Positions 7,915 to 15,310 of a stretch of DNA of 25,694 bases are shown here, in pieces; position 1 is the stretch's first letter, and the number at the start of each line of letters is the position of its first letter. Source of the stretch: CF-161 sp035259145. GTDB lineage: Bacteria > Chloroflexota > Dormibacteria > Dormibacterales > Dormibacteraceae. Made by a program: the position numbers and the translations under genes. Under the pieces are notes generated by a model. The model was not told the origin of the DNA, searched no databases, and saw nothing but the letters and a program-made list of their open reading frames with translations. The stretch covers positions 1 to 25,694 of the forward strand of contig DATFWQ010000380.1 in assembly GCA_035259145.1 (NCBI GenBank), given 5' to 3'.

Positions 7915-8727
7915 TCACTCCTGGGTGTCACAGCGCCAGGTGACCAGCGCCGCGGCGGTCACGAACACCGCGACGTAGCCGGCAATCACAAGCAGGCTGT
8001 GCGTAGCGCCGACCGCCAGCTGCGGCGGGACCAGCTCCCCGGCAGGCCGGCCCATCAGGACCGACGGCAGGTGGTTCAGCGTGGGGCCCAGCAGGTAGGT
8101 GGAGAGGTCGGCCCACACCCGTTCCTGGGTTGCGTTCTGGAGGAGCGGAAGCACGTAGCCGAGGCCGTTGTCAACAGGGAAGAAACCGGCCGCGACCGCC
8201 ATCGCGAAGGTCATCGAGCGGCCGACGGCACCGGCGGCGGCCCCCAGAATGCCGCAAACCACAGCGCTCACGGTCACCGTCAGCGTGGCCAGCCAGACGT
8301 CCTGCCAGGCAACCTCGGCCGGATTCTGGTGAAGCTGGATCACGACGTCCACCACCCCGGCGAGCGCCAGAGTGGCGAGGACCGGCAGGGCAACCACCGC
8401 CACAGCCGCCAGCTTCGCCGTCAGCAGCTCCAGCCGGCCGACCCCTCGCGCGAGCACCACCCGGATGGTTCCCTGCTGGTACTCCACGGCCACCAGCCTG
8501 GCCGAAACGGTGAGTGTCACCACACCGACGGCGGCGGCGGCGAACGCGTGGTAGGTGTCAGTGGCGTACTGGAACGATCCAAGTCCATGCGCCCCGTCGC
8601 TGGCGGCCGCGCCGGCCAGCCCGCCTACCGCCACCGCCACCACCGGCAGCGCCCAGTTGAAAGGATCGCGCAGCAGCTTTCGGAGCTCGCCTCGAACAAG
8701 GCACGTGACAGAGTTGCGAAGCATCAC
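7915..8727 (-). CDS. ABC-2 type permease, paralogue of its neighbour
   Basis: A 270-residue integral membrane protein with about six helices. It starts with a short cytoplasmic RGELRKLLRDP segment, then a helix, an extracellular loop, and the conserved YQQGTIRVVLARGVGR stretch found in BcrB-like ABC-2 permeases, where it lies on the cytoplasmic side. The start is a GTG at 8727, two nt after the previous stop, with an ATG as the next codon. It shares this motif and several others (VGRSxxFAM, FFPxDN, the SLxVIxxYxAVF end) with the upstream permease, so the two probably arose by tandem duplication and form a heterodimer. The substrate is unknown. Confidence 0.9.
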   Translation of the reverse strand: MMLRNSVTCLVRGELRKLLRDPFNWALPVVAVAVGGLAGAAASDGAHGLGSFQYATDTYHAFAAAAVGVVTLTVSARLVAVEYQQGTIRVVLARGVGRLELLTAKLAAVAVVALPVLATLALAGVVDVVIQLHQNPAEVAWQDVWLATLTVTVSAVVCGILGAAAGAVGRSMTFAMAVAAGFFPVDNGLGYVLPLLQNATQERVWADLSTYLLGPTLNHLPSVLMGRPAGELVPPQLAVGATHSLLVIAGYVAVFVTAAALVTWRCDTQE

Positions 8728-8729
8728 CG

Positions 8730-9587
8730 CTACTCCAGGACGTCCCGACGCCAGGTCGGGATGAACGCTGCGAGCAGGAAGACCGCGCAGTAGACGCCAA
8801 TGACGACAAGGCTGTGGCTGGCGTCGACGGGCTGCGCCGGCCGGGTGAAAAGGCTCTCCCTCATGTGCCCCAGCGTCTCGTTGAGCACGTTCAGGTTGGG
8901 CCCCAGCTGATAGACGTTGTAATCCCTGCCCCCGGCCACGAAGTTGTCGAGTGGAAAGAATGCGACCGCGACGATCATCGCGAAAGGCAGCGAGCGCCCG
9001 ACCGCCGCCCCGGCGACGCCGATCAGCACGCAGACGCCGGCGCTGATGAGGATAGTCAGCACGTGGATCCAGACGTCATGCCATTCGCTCCCGGGCAGGA
9101 TCGCCATCACGTGGGCAGGGCTGCCTCCCTGGGCGGCGATCATCACCAGGCCGAAGGCCGCCGCCAGGACCAGGAAACCGCCGGTCACGGCCAGCGCGAG
9201 GACGGCCAGCGCTGCCAGCTTGGCCGCCAGCAGCCGAACCCGGCCGACGCCCCGCGCCAGCACGACCCGGATGGTCCCAGCCGTGTATTCCGTCCCGACC
9301 AGGCGGGCAGCGGCGAAGAGGAGGAGCGCGCCCTCAACGACCCGGACGATCATGCCGCCGACCACCACGATGCCGTGGATCCAGTAGCTGGGGTCCGTCT
9401 GGAGCGTGGCCCGGTAGGCGGCCTCGGCATGCCAGATGCCCGAGGAGGTGCTCAGGACCAGCCCGGCGACCGCCGCGAACACGACCGCCAGCCCCACCAG
9501 CAGCAAGTTGGCCCGCTGCAGCGAGAGCTTCCGCAGCTCCCCTCGAATCAGCAGATCGAATCGTGGGCGGCACATCGTGGTGCTCAT
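8730..9587 (-). CDS. ABC-2 type permease, second of a tandem pair
   Basis: A 285-residue membrane protein with about six helices. The N-terminus (LLIRGELRKLSLQRANLLLV) leads into the first helix. The motif YTAGTIRVVLARGVGRVRLL is nearly the same as in the 7915-8727 product, as are GRSLPFAM and FFPLDN. The ATG overlaps the TGA of the ATPase gene (ATGA), and the next permease starts two nt after this stop, so all three are co-translated. The likely role is one half of the export channel for the BcrA-like ATPase, perhaps in self-protection against a membrane-active compound; this is inferred from the family and from the adjacent two-component system. Confidence 0.9.
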   Translation of the reverse strand: MSTTMCRPRFDLLIRGELRKLSLQRANLLLVGLAVVFAAVAGLVLSTSSGIWHAEAAYRATLQTDPSYWIHGIVVVGGMIVRVVEGALLLFAAARLVGTEYTAGTIRVVLARGVGRVRLLAAKLAALAVLALAVTGGFLVLAAAFGLVMIAAQGGSPAHVMAILPGSEWHDVWIHVLTILISAGVCVLIGVAGAAVGRSLPFAMIVAVAFFPLDNFVAGGRDYNVYQLGPNLNVLNETLGHMRESLFTRPAQPVDASHSLVVIGVYCAVFLLAAFIPTWRRDVLE

Positions 9588-10495
9588 CGGTCGCCTCCTC
9601 CGGTCAGCCGCAGGAACACTTCCTCAAGGTCCTGCTCCCGCTCGGTCACCGCGTCAGGGGTGAAGCCGGCTGCCACCAGGAACTCGGTGAGCTCCCGCCC
9701 CCGTCCGCTGGGCGAAGCCGTCACGACCGTGCTGTTCACCGCTCGGGCGGCCTGGCCCCACGGCTGGCGCCGGATCGCCGCTAGAGCCTCCACCGCGTTG
9801 GCGACGCGAACCTCGAACTCGCCGCTGCCGCCGAGCAGCTCTCCGACCGGGGCCACGCGGATAAGCTCCCCAGCGTTGAGGATCGCCACCCTGTCGCACG
9901 TCTGCTGGACCTCGGCCAGCACGTGACTGGAGAGGAAGATCGTCTTGCCCTGGCTTGCCAGCCGCCGCAGCAGGCTTCGCATCTCGACGATGCCGGCTGG
10001 GTCGAGGCCGTTCGCCGGTTCATCCAGTACGAGGAGGTCCGGGTCGTGGAGCATGGCCACGGCCAGTCCAAGCCGCTGCTTCATCCCCATCGAGTAGGTC
10101 CGAACCCGGTCCCGCTGGCGGTCGCGCAGGTCGACCAGGTCCAGGAGCTCGTCGATGCGGCCGGCGTGGACGCCGCACAGCGTGTCGGCGAAGCAGAGCA
10201 GGTTGCTGCGACCGGACATGTACCCGTAGAGGGCGGGCGACTCGATCAGCGCGCCCACTCGCGGGAGGACGTCCCCCGCGTGGCGGCTCACGTCGCGGCC
10301 CAGGACCAGGGCTCGTCCTGAAGTGGGACGGATCAGGCCGAGGCACATCCGGATGGTCGTCGTCTTGCCCGCGCCGTTCGGGCCAAGGAAGCCGAACACC
10401 TCTCCACGGCGGACCTCGAGGTCGAGGCCCCTCACGGCCTGCCGGCTCCCATACGACTTGCTCAGCTTGTCCGTCACCAGGACCTGTTCACTCAT
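9584..10495 (-). CDS. BcrA-like ABC transporter ATP-binding protein
   Basis: A 303-residue ABC ATPase. Walker A is at residues 38-45 (GPNGAGKT), the signature YSMGMKQRLGLA at 134-145, Walker B ends at Asp158-Glu159, and the switch histidine is His191 (LSSHVL). The Q-loop reads GALIESPALY with Glu in place of Gln, a mark of the bacitracin/lantibiotic export group (BcrA-like). The last 80 residues resemble the C-terminal domain that ends many such ATPases. It heads a leftward operon with two permeases and is divergent from a histidine kinase gene 160 nt away, an arrangement typical of antibiotic-sensing exporters. No strong Shine-Dalgarno sequence precedes the ATG. Confidence 0.93.
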   Translation of the reverse strand: MSEQVLVTDKLSKSYGSRQAVRGLDLEVRRGEVFGFLGPNGAGKTTTIRMCLGLIRPTSGRALVLGRDVSRHAGDVLPRVGALIESPALYGYMSGRSNLLCFADTLCGVHAGRIDELLDLVDLRDRQRDRVRTYSMGMKQRLGLAVAMLHDPDLLVLDEPANGLDPAGIVEMRSLLRRLASQGKTIFLSSHVLAEVQQTCDRVAILNAGELIRVAPVGELLGGSGEFEVRVANAVEALAAIRRQPWGQAARAVNSTVVTASPSGRGRELTEFLVAAGFTPDAVTEREQDLEEVFLRLTGGGDR

Positions 10496-10581
10496 GCCGG
10501 GAGTGTCCGGCCTGGGACACAGCCCGGTCTTCGGCCGGAGGGACGCAATCGATTCGTCCTTTCTGAGGATTCCGCGACGGT

Positions 10582-10620
10582 TCCTGCTGCGGGAGGATCC
10601 GCTTTCATCCCTCAGCAGGA
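10582..10620. repeat. Inverted repeat upstream of the kinase promoter
   Basis: TCCTGCTG (10582-10589) and CAGCAGGA (10613-10620) form perfect 8-nt arms, 23 nt apart. Inside them GGAT (10595-10598) and ATCC (10607-10610) form a second nested pair. It lies in the divergent region between the exporter and the kinase genes and ends at the -35 position of the predicted kinase promoter. It is a candidate binding site for the response regulator encoded downstream. Confidence 0.4.
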
Positions 10621-10643
10621 GGGCCGGCCGCGAGGGGGAGAGT

Positions 10644-10649
10644 TACAGT
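10644..10649 (+). promoter_or_regulatory. -10 box (TACAGT) of a leaderless kinase transcript
   Basis: This TAnnnT hexamer ends 6 nt before the GTG at 10656, so transcription would start at the first base of the codon. This fixes the kinase start at 10656 rather than at the far upstream ATG of the same frame. No recognisable -35 box is seen. Confidence 0.5.
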
Positions 10650-10655
10650 TCGGTC

Positions 10656-11837
10656 GTGGAGGTCGCACGGTCCCTCTGGCGTCGGGCGGGCGCCGTGGAC
10701 CCGTCTGCCAGGGACGCGGCTCTGGCGCTGGGCCTGGGTCTCCTCGTGGTCGCGGAGCTGGTCCCACTGGACAGCTTCTGGGGATCGGAACCGCGCCCAC
10801 CGGGCACCTGGCCCGTGCTGGGCCTCGCGACCCTCGCGCCGCTGGCCTGGCGTCGCCGGCATCCTCTGGCGGTCGTCGGCGTGCAGGCAGTGGCGGAGAC
10901 GGCGACCGTGATTCTGTCCGGACACCTCGGCTTCTCGGGCACCCTGCTCTCCAGCCTGTTGATCGGCGCCTACTCGGCCGGAGCCTACAGCAGGAGTCGG
11001 GCCTGGTCCCTGGCCCTGGTCCTCGTGGCGGGCATTGTGCCCGGAGTCACGCTCGCCCTGACGAGGCCGATGGGCGGGATTCCCGGAGCTGAAGCGGTCA
11101 TCCCGCTTACCGCCTGGCTGATCGGACACTCGATCCGGACCCACCGGCGCCAGGTGGCGGGCCTCCAGGAGCGCGCGCTTCGACTCGAGCGGGAGCGCGA
11201 CGCCACAGCACGGGCGGCTGTCGCCGAGGAGCGGGCCCGAATCGCGCGCGAGCTCCACGATGTGGTCGCCCACGCGGTCTCTGTGATGGTCGTGCAGGCC
11301 GAAGCAGCTCGCAGAACGCTCAGGCGGCGCCCTGACGAGTCGGAGGAGGCTCTGCGCACAGTCTCGGCGACCGGCTCCGAGGCGCTGAACGAGCTCCAGC
11401 ACCTCCTGGGGGTGCTGGCCGGTGACGCGAGCCGGCCCGAGCTTGAACCCGCGCCTGGCCTCCGGGATCTTGACGGCCTGGTCGAGCGGGTCCGGGCTGC
11501 CGGGCTGCACGTCGAGCTCCACCTCGACGGCGAGGTCCGATCGCTGCCACGCGGCCTCGACCTGACTGCCTACCGGGTCGTGCAGGAGGCGCTCACCAAC
11601 GTGCTGAAGCACGCGGGCACATCGCAGGCCGTCGTGCGCATCCGGTACGCCGGCGATGGCCTCATCATCGAGGTGACCGACACCGGGAGGGTGCCGGCCC
11701 AGCCCAACGGAACGGGGCGGGGCCTGGTGGGGATGCGAGAGCGGGTCGCGGCATACGGCGGTGAGCTGGAGACCGGCCCTCGCTCCGATGGAGGCTATGC
11801 GGTGCTGGCGCGCCTGCCGCTGGAGATGAGGGGCTGA
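10656..11837 (+). CDS. Sensor histidine kinase (HisKA_3, NarL/DesK type)
   Basis: A 393-residue membrane sensor kinase. The N-terminal third holds several hydrophobic segments with very short loops (starting AALALGLGLLVVAELV), so it probably senses within or at the membrane. A coiled linker (QERALRLERERDATARA) leads to the HisKA_3 dimerisation domain with phospho-acceptor His201 in ELHDVVAHAVSVM. The HATPase domain follows with Asn315 in the N-box (EALTNVLKHA), VTDTG, and GRGLVGMRERV. The frame is open further upstream to 10323, but that part runs antisense inside the ABC ATPase gene; the GTG at 10656 fits a leaderless promoter. The regulator gene follows at once. It probably controls the divergent BcrA-like exporter. 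Confidence 0.92.
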   Translation: MEVARSLWRRAGAVDPSARDAALALGLGLLVVAELVPLDSFWGSEPRPPGTWPVLGLATLAPLAWRRRHPLAVVGVQAVAETATVILSGHLGFSGTLLSSLLIGAYSAGAYSRSRAWSLALVLVAGIVPGVTLALTRPMGGIPGAEAVIPLTAWLIGHSIRTHRRQVAGLQERALRLERERDATARAAVAEERARIARELHDVVAHAVSVMVVQAEAARRTLRRRPDESEEALRTVSATGSEALNELQHLLGVLAGDASRPELEPAPGLRDLDGLVERVRAAGLHVELHLDGEVRSLPRGLDLTAYRVVQEALTNVLKHAGTSQAVVRIRYAGDGLIIEVTDTGRVPAQPNGTGRGLVGMRERVAAYGGELETGPRSDGGYAVLARLPLEMRG

Positions 11838-11869
11838 CCGCCGCCGAGAGGCGGCCGCACCTCCGTGTC

Positions 11870-12532
11870 GTGATCGCCGACGACGAGGTTCTGGTCAGGA
11901 CTGGCTTCCGCATGATCCTCCAGGGTGAGGAGGACATCGAGGTGGTGGGCGAGGCCGAGAACGGCCAGGCCGCGGTCTCGACCTCGCGCCGGCTGCGCCC
12001 CGATATCGTCCTGATGGACATCAGGATGCCGGTGATGAACGGGCTGGAGGCGACCCGCCTGGTCCTGGCCGGCGACTCCGCCTGCCGCGTGATCGTGCTC
12101 ACGACTTTTGACCTGGACGAGTACGTCTACGCGGCGGTCGCGGCAGGGGCCAGCGGCTTCTTGCTCAAGAACGTAACCGCCGAGCAGCTGGCCGCGTCCA
12201 TCCGCCTGGTCGCCACGGGTGAAGCTCTGTTGGCCCCCTCGATCACGCGGCGCCTGGTCGAGCGCTTCGCGGGCGCTCACCGGCGCCCTGCCGCATCTCA
12301 CGAGGCGCTCGCCAGGCTCTCGGCCCGCGAGCTGGACGTGCTGAAGCTGATCGCTCGCGGGCTCAGCAACGCCGAGGTGGCCGAAGCCCTGCACCTCGGC
12401 CAGACCACGATCAAGTCTCATGTGGGCCGCGTGCTGACCAAGCTCGATGTGCGCGACCGGGTGCAGGCCGTCGTGCTCGCCTATGAGACCGGCCTCGTCG
12501 AGCGAGGCACGTCGGAGCGTTTACCTCCCTGA
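11870..12532 (+). CDS. LuxR/NarL-family response regulator
   Basis: A receiver domain (residues about 1-115) with the acidic pair in IADDEVLVR, phospho-acceptor Asp50 (VLMDIRMPVMNG) and a conserved Lys in FLLKN, then a LuxR helix-turn-helix at about 150-210 (LSARELDVLKLIARGLSNAEVAEAL, TTIKSHV). It is the partner of the kinase just upstream and should bind DNA, perhaps the inverted repeat at 10582-10620. The start is uncertain. The GTG at 11870 loses part of the first beta strand (LRVVIADD), and no ATG, GTG or TTG lies further upstream in frame. A CTG at 11834 overlapping the kinase stop (CTGA), preceded by GAGGGG, would give the complete domain. Confidence 0.92.
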   Translation: MIADDEVLVRTGFRMILQGEEDIEVVGEAENGQAAVSTSRRLRPDIVLMDIRMPVMNGLEATRLVLAGDSACRVIVLTTFDLDEYVYAAVAAGASGFLLKNVTAEQLAASIRLVATGEALLAPSITRRLVERFAGAHRRPAASHEALARLSARELDVLKLIARGLSNAEVAEALHLGQTTIKSHVGRVLTKLDVRDRVQAVVLAYETGLVERGTSERLPP

Positions 12533-12556
12533 GCGGCCTACCTCATCGGACCGCTC
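12531..12556. terminator. Weak hairpin at the response-regulator stop
   Basis: GAGCGG (beginning inside the TGA stop) and CCGCTC form a 6-bp stem around a 14-nt loop. There is no T-tract. It is a possible terminator between the regulator and corA, given only on position and symmetry. Confidence 0.25.
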
Positions 12557-12664
12557 GCCGTCCCGCGGCTCCGCGCCGCGCGGCGATCCGGTTTGCCGGT
12601 GCAGGCGGCGGTGGTCATGCACGACAGCTGACAACCCACGATGAGCAACGGTAGTGCCCAGCAC

Positions 12665-12670
12665 TAACCT
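12665..12670 (+). promoter_or_regulatory. -10 box (TAACCT) of leaderless corA
   Basis: TAACCT ends exactly 6 nt before the corA ATG at 12677, so the mRNA should begin with the A of the start codon. There is no Shine-Dalgarno sequence upstream, in agreement with leaderless translation. Confidence 0.5.
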
Positions 12671-12676
12671 TCGCTC

Positions 12677-13663
12677 ATGCGGTCGATCATCACGACCGAC
12701 GGGCAGTACAGCGAGCCCTCGGTGGAAGAGATACTGCGGCTCATCGCTGCACCTGACTCCAATGGATTCTGGCTGGACATCGAGCGGCCGGACGACAGCG
12801 ACTACAGTCTGCTTCTGGACGGCTTCCGATTCCATCCTCTGACCGTCGAAGATGTGCGGCAGGCGAACCAGCGGCCCAAGATGGACGAGTTCCCAGGCTA
12901 CTGCTTCACGGTGCTGTTCACCGCTGAACTCGCTGGGGACAGGCTGATCTTCAGAGAGCACCACCTCTATCTGGCAGGCTCACGGCTGGTGACCATCCAC
13001 CACGAGCGGGAGCCGGCGCTGGAAGAGCTGCGCCGGCGCATCCGGGCGAGTCCCGACCTGACGAGGAACGATTCCGAGTTCCTCCACTATCTGGTGTTCA
13101 GCGAGCTGGTCGAGAGCCTGTTCCCGGTACTCGAGGAGCTGGACGAGACGATCGACCAGCTCGAGGACGCCATCGTCGAGCGGCCGACCAATCGCCTTGT
13201 CGGTCGCATCACGGGCCTCAAGCACTCGGTAAGCGACGTGCGGCGGATCCTGGGAGCACAGCGGGACGTGTTCCAGCGGCTGCTGACAAGTTCTTTCGAC
13301 CACGTTGGCAACATGCACGCCGACTCCGGCGCCGGCGAGACGTCACTGTACTGGCGTGACATCTACGACCATTTGATCCGCCAGTACGAGCAGGTGGACT
13401 CGCTGCGCGACCTGCTTACTGGCTCAATGGACGTCTACCTCTCGACGGTATCCAACCGGCTGAACACAACCATGAAGCAGCTCACGGTGATAGCGAGCCT
13501 CTTCCTGCCTCTCACGTTCATCACCGGGTTCTTCGGCATGAATTTCGGATACATGGTGACGAACATCAGCACAGGGCCCGGCGCGCTGGCGGCCGGGATC
13601 TCCCTGATGGTGCTGACCACGCTCCTTCAGCTGTACCTCTTCCACCGGCGCGGCTGGATTTGA
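12677..13663 (+). CDS. corA: CorA-family magnesium/divalent cation channel
   Basis: A 328-residue protein with the CorA layout: an N-terminal alpha/beta domain (HPLTVEDVRQANQRPKMDEF is a typical segment), a long helical stalk (LVFSELVESLFPVLEELDETIDQLED and following), and two C-terminal membrane helices. The first helix ends in the selectivity motif Gly287-Met288-Asn289 (FFGMNFGYM), and a short basic tail (FHRRGWI) follows the second. It forms a pentamer importing Mg2+, or in some members exporting other divalent metals. The start ATG fits a leaderless promoter. It is transcribed alone and converges on the DUF2127 gene. Confidence 0.95.
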   Translation: MRSIITTDGQYSEPSVEEILRLIAAPDSNGFWLDIERPDDSDYSLLLDGFRFHPLTVEDVRQANQRPKMDEFPGYCFTVLFTAELAGDRLIFREHHLYLAGSRLVTIHHEREPALEELRRRIRASPDLTRNDSEFLHYLVFSELVESLFPVLEELDETIDQLEDAIVERPTNRLVGRITGLKHSVSDVRRILGAQRDVFQRLLTSSFDHVGNMHADSGAGETSLYWRDIYDHLIRQYEQVDSLRDLLTGSMDVYLSTVSNRLNTTMKQLTVIASLFLPLTFITGFFGMNFGYMVTNISTGPGALAAGISLMVLTTLLQLYLFHRRGWI

Positions 13664-13737
13664 GCCGGCAATGCGGCGACCAATCGGGCAGCAGGCTTCT
13701 CCTCACGCAGTGCGAGCCGCTCAGGTGTGGGTCGGCA

Positions 13738-14256
13738 TCAACGAAGGGCTCGTCTTCCCGCTGCGCCATGCACTGCAGCCAGCCGGTAGCGCTGCCTCTG
13801 GTACTCGCGGTAGGTCAGCCAGACGACGAGCAGGTCGAAGGCCGTGAGCGCCGCCAGCGCGACGGACGGCACCAGGACGATTCGGTAGATCTGATAGCCG
13901 ATGAAGAGCAGTAGAAAGGCGATCATCCAGGGATACGCCCAGAGCTTGTTCTTCAGCAGCGCCACAACCAGCACGATCTTGACGGCGCCATGCGTCAAGA
14001 GGTAAAGCGAAGCGAACAGCACCGACCCTTTCGTCAGGCCATGAGCGGTGTTGAGGATACGAGTCGCGATGAAGTCATGCGGGTCTTGAGAGAGCTCGTG
14101 CTGCGTGAGTGCGCCCACGACGCGATTGATCGTTTCCGGGCTCACCACCAGGAGGATCAATCCACCGACGACCTCCAGGACACCATCAAGACCCTTGAGG
14201 ACGATGGCGACCTCAAAGGTCCGGTCGAGCAGATCCTTCCGTCGATATGCGCTCAC
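13738..14256 (-). CDS. DUF2127 family membrane protein
   Basis: A 172-residue protein with four probable membrane helices: near LEVVGGLILLVV, LTKGSVLFASLYLLTHGAVK, WMIAFLLLFIGYQIYRIV and LTAFDLLVVWLTYREY. The histidine-containing THGAVKIVLVVALL and YPWMIAFLLLF stretches are typical of DUF2127. The function of the family is unknown. The start GTG overlaps the TGA of the DapF-like gene (GTGA), so the two are translated together, although no functional link is known. The C-terminal tail is basic. Confidence 0.85.
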   Translation of the reverse strand: MSAYRRKDLLDRTFEVAIVLKGLDGVLEVVGGLILLVVSPETINRVVGALTQHELSQDPHDFIATRILNTAHGLTKGSVLFASLYLLTHGAVKIVLVVALLKNKLWAYPWMIAFLLLFIGYQIYRIVLVPSVALAALTAFDLLVVWLTYREYQRQRYRLAAVHGAAGRRALR

Positions 14257-15101
14257 GACGCCGGTCCTGTGAGGCTACCAACCTCCAACGGTCGTTCGAA
14301 GTCGGAGAGGTCGATTCGAGCGCTGAACACCCGTTGGGCGGGGCCCGCCAGGAGCAGGTCGCCGCTCCCTTTCTGGCGGACCGCAAGGGAACCTCCGGGC
14401 ATCTGCACGTCCACAGAGCGGCCGGTGACCTCCATGTGGATGAGCACCGCCGCCACCGCAGCGGCACTCGTGCCGGAAGCCAGCGTGTAGCCCGCTCCAC
14501 GCTCCCAGATCTCGATCCTGGCGTGCCCCCGATCCAGCACCTCGGCCAGCTGAACGTTCGTGCGGTCAGGAAACAGCTCGTCCCGCTCGAGCAGTCGTCC
14601 CAGCTGCAGGCAGCGCTCCCGAGTGACGGGCTCGCCGAATACCACGCAGTGGGGGTTGCCCAGGTTGACAAGGCGGCACGTGGCGCGGCCCGCGGCGGTG
14701 TCGATGACGACGAACCGGTCCGGGTCGAAACGCGGGCGCCCGATGTCAAGCTCGCTGACGACTGTCGACCCGCTGACGGCTACCACTCGGACCGGGTTGC
14801 CCCGATCGCGCGTGTGGAGCTCGAAGCGCTTCTGGGCATGGTGCCTGAGCACGGCATGACAGGCGGCGATGCGCAGTCCGTTTCCGCTCCTTTCGGCCTC
14901 CGAGCCGTCTGGATTGAAGATCCGCACGGAGCGCTCAGCAGGGTCGAAGGCAAGCAGGCCGTCGGCACCGACTCCGTAGTGACGGTCGCAGATCTGGGGC
15001 AGCAGCGGTACGACCTGCCCCAGCTCCGCGGGCAGGTCGAGCACCAGATAGTCGTTGCCGAGCGCCTGGTACTTGGTGACCTCGACGATGCACACGACCA
15101 C
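14253..15101 (-). CDS. dapF: DapF-family protein lacking both catalytic cysteines
   Basis: A 282-residue member of the diaminopimelate epimerase family, with the family landmarks in order: YQALGNDYLVLD, CDRHYGVGADG, IFNPDGSEAE, LVNLGNPHCVVF, TNVQLAE and WERGAGYTL. True DapF uses two cysteines, in CGNG and ACGSG. Here these read SGNGLR (Ser72) and ASGTSA (Ser209), so both catalytic cysteines are serine. The rest of the active site is well kept, so it is not decaying. It may act on another substrate or by other chemistry; I recall similar Cys-lacking homologues being annotated as DapF. The start is uncertain: GTG 15101 or GTG 15095, with no Shine-Dalgarno sequence. The name dapF marks the family, not a proven activity. 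Confidence 0.82.
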   Translation of the reverse strand: MVVCIVEVTKYQALGNDYLVLDLPAELGQVVPLLPQICDRHYGVGADGLLAFDPAERSVRIFNPDGSEAERSGNGLRIAACHAVLRHHAQKRFELHTRDRGNPVRVVAVSGSTVVSELDIGRPRFDPDRFVVIDTAAGRATCRLVNLGNPHCVVFGEPVTRERCLQLGRLLERDELFPDRTNVQLAEVLDRGHARIEIWERGAGYTLASGTSAAAVAAVLIHMEVTGRSVDVQMPGGSLAVRQKGSGDLLLAGPAQRVFSARIDLSDFERPLEVGSLTGPAS

Positions 15102-15147
15102 ACATGATCGCAGCCGGTGCTCTGCGACGCCCGATGGCCGGCTCAAA

Positions 15148-15153
15148 TACAAT
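15148..15153 (+). promoter_or_regulatory. -10 box (TACAAT) before the sseA leader ORF
   Basis: This is the best -10 match seen in the window, ending 7 nt before the ATG of a short ORF. Transcription would begin at about 15160-15161, giving a leaderless small ORF followed by an untranslated stretch of about 85 nt before sseA. No clear -35 box is visible. Confidence 0.5.
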
Positions 15154-15160
15154 CCAGTGG

Positions 15161-15226
15161 ATGCGGCCCGCGTTCGCGTTCCCCGCGCAGCGCTTGATCT
15201 ACTTTCCAGCCTGCTTCTGTAGCTAG
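15161..15226 (+). CDS. Putative 21-residue cysteine-containing leader peptide of sseA
   Basis: An ATG placed as a leaderless start behind TACAAT opens a 21-codon frame ending in TAG. Its C-terminus reads PACFCS, with two cysteine codons (TGC and TGT, codons 18 and 20) just before the stop. Leaderless short ORFs rich in C-terminal cysteine codons are known in actinobacteria as cysteine-responsive attenuators of sulfur genes, and the next gene is a sulfurtransferase. A ribosome paused at the Cys codons would reach over the CTCC at 15236-15239, which could otherwise pair with the sseA Shine-Dalgarno sequence. The ORF itself is seen; the regulatory role is inferred. Confidence 0.5.
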   Translation: MRPAFAFPAQRLIYFPACFCS

Positions 15227-15229
15227 CCT

Positions 15230-15255
15230 GGCCGTCTCCTGACGCAAGCCCGGCC
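15230..15255 (+). promoter_or_regulatory. Possible hairpin in the sseA leader
   Basis: GGCCG (15230-15234) and CGGCC (15251-15255) can pair around a 16-nt loop directly after the leader ORF stop. A competing pairing is UCUCC (15235-15239) with the Shine-Dalgarno GGAGG (15296-15300). These are weak structures that would need folding or probing to support them. Confidence 0.25.
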
Positions 15256-15310
15256 GTGAGCTGTGGCGCGTCGATCATTCACCGTCCACCGCACTGGAGG
15301 TATACCCCTC

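Noticed and set aside
10323..10655. Upstream extension of the histidine kinase frame to an ATG at 10323
   Set aside because: The extension runs antisense inside the BcrA-like ATPase gene and encodes no recognised domain; the GTG at 10656 has a well-placed TACAGT box.
12628..12670. CTGACA at 12628-12633 as the -35 box of corA
   Set aside because: It lies 31 nt from the TAACCT box, too far for a normal promoter.
15263..15310. Longer sseA start at GTG 15263
   Set aside because: The ATG at 15311 has GGAGG upstream, and homologues begin close to VSTEWLAEH; the extension looks like untranslated leader.
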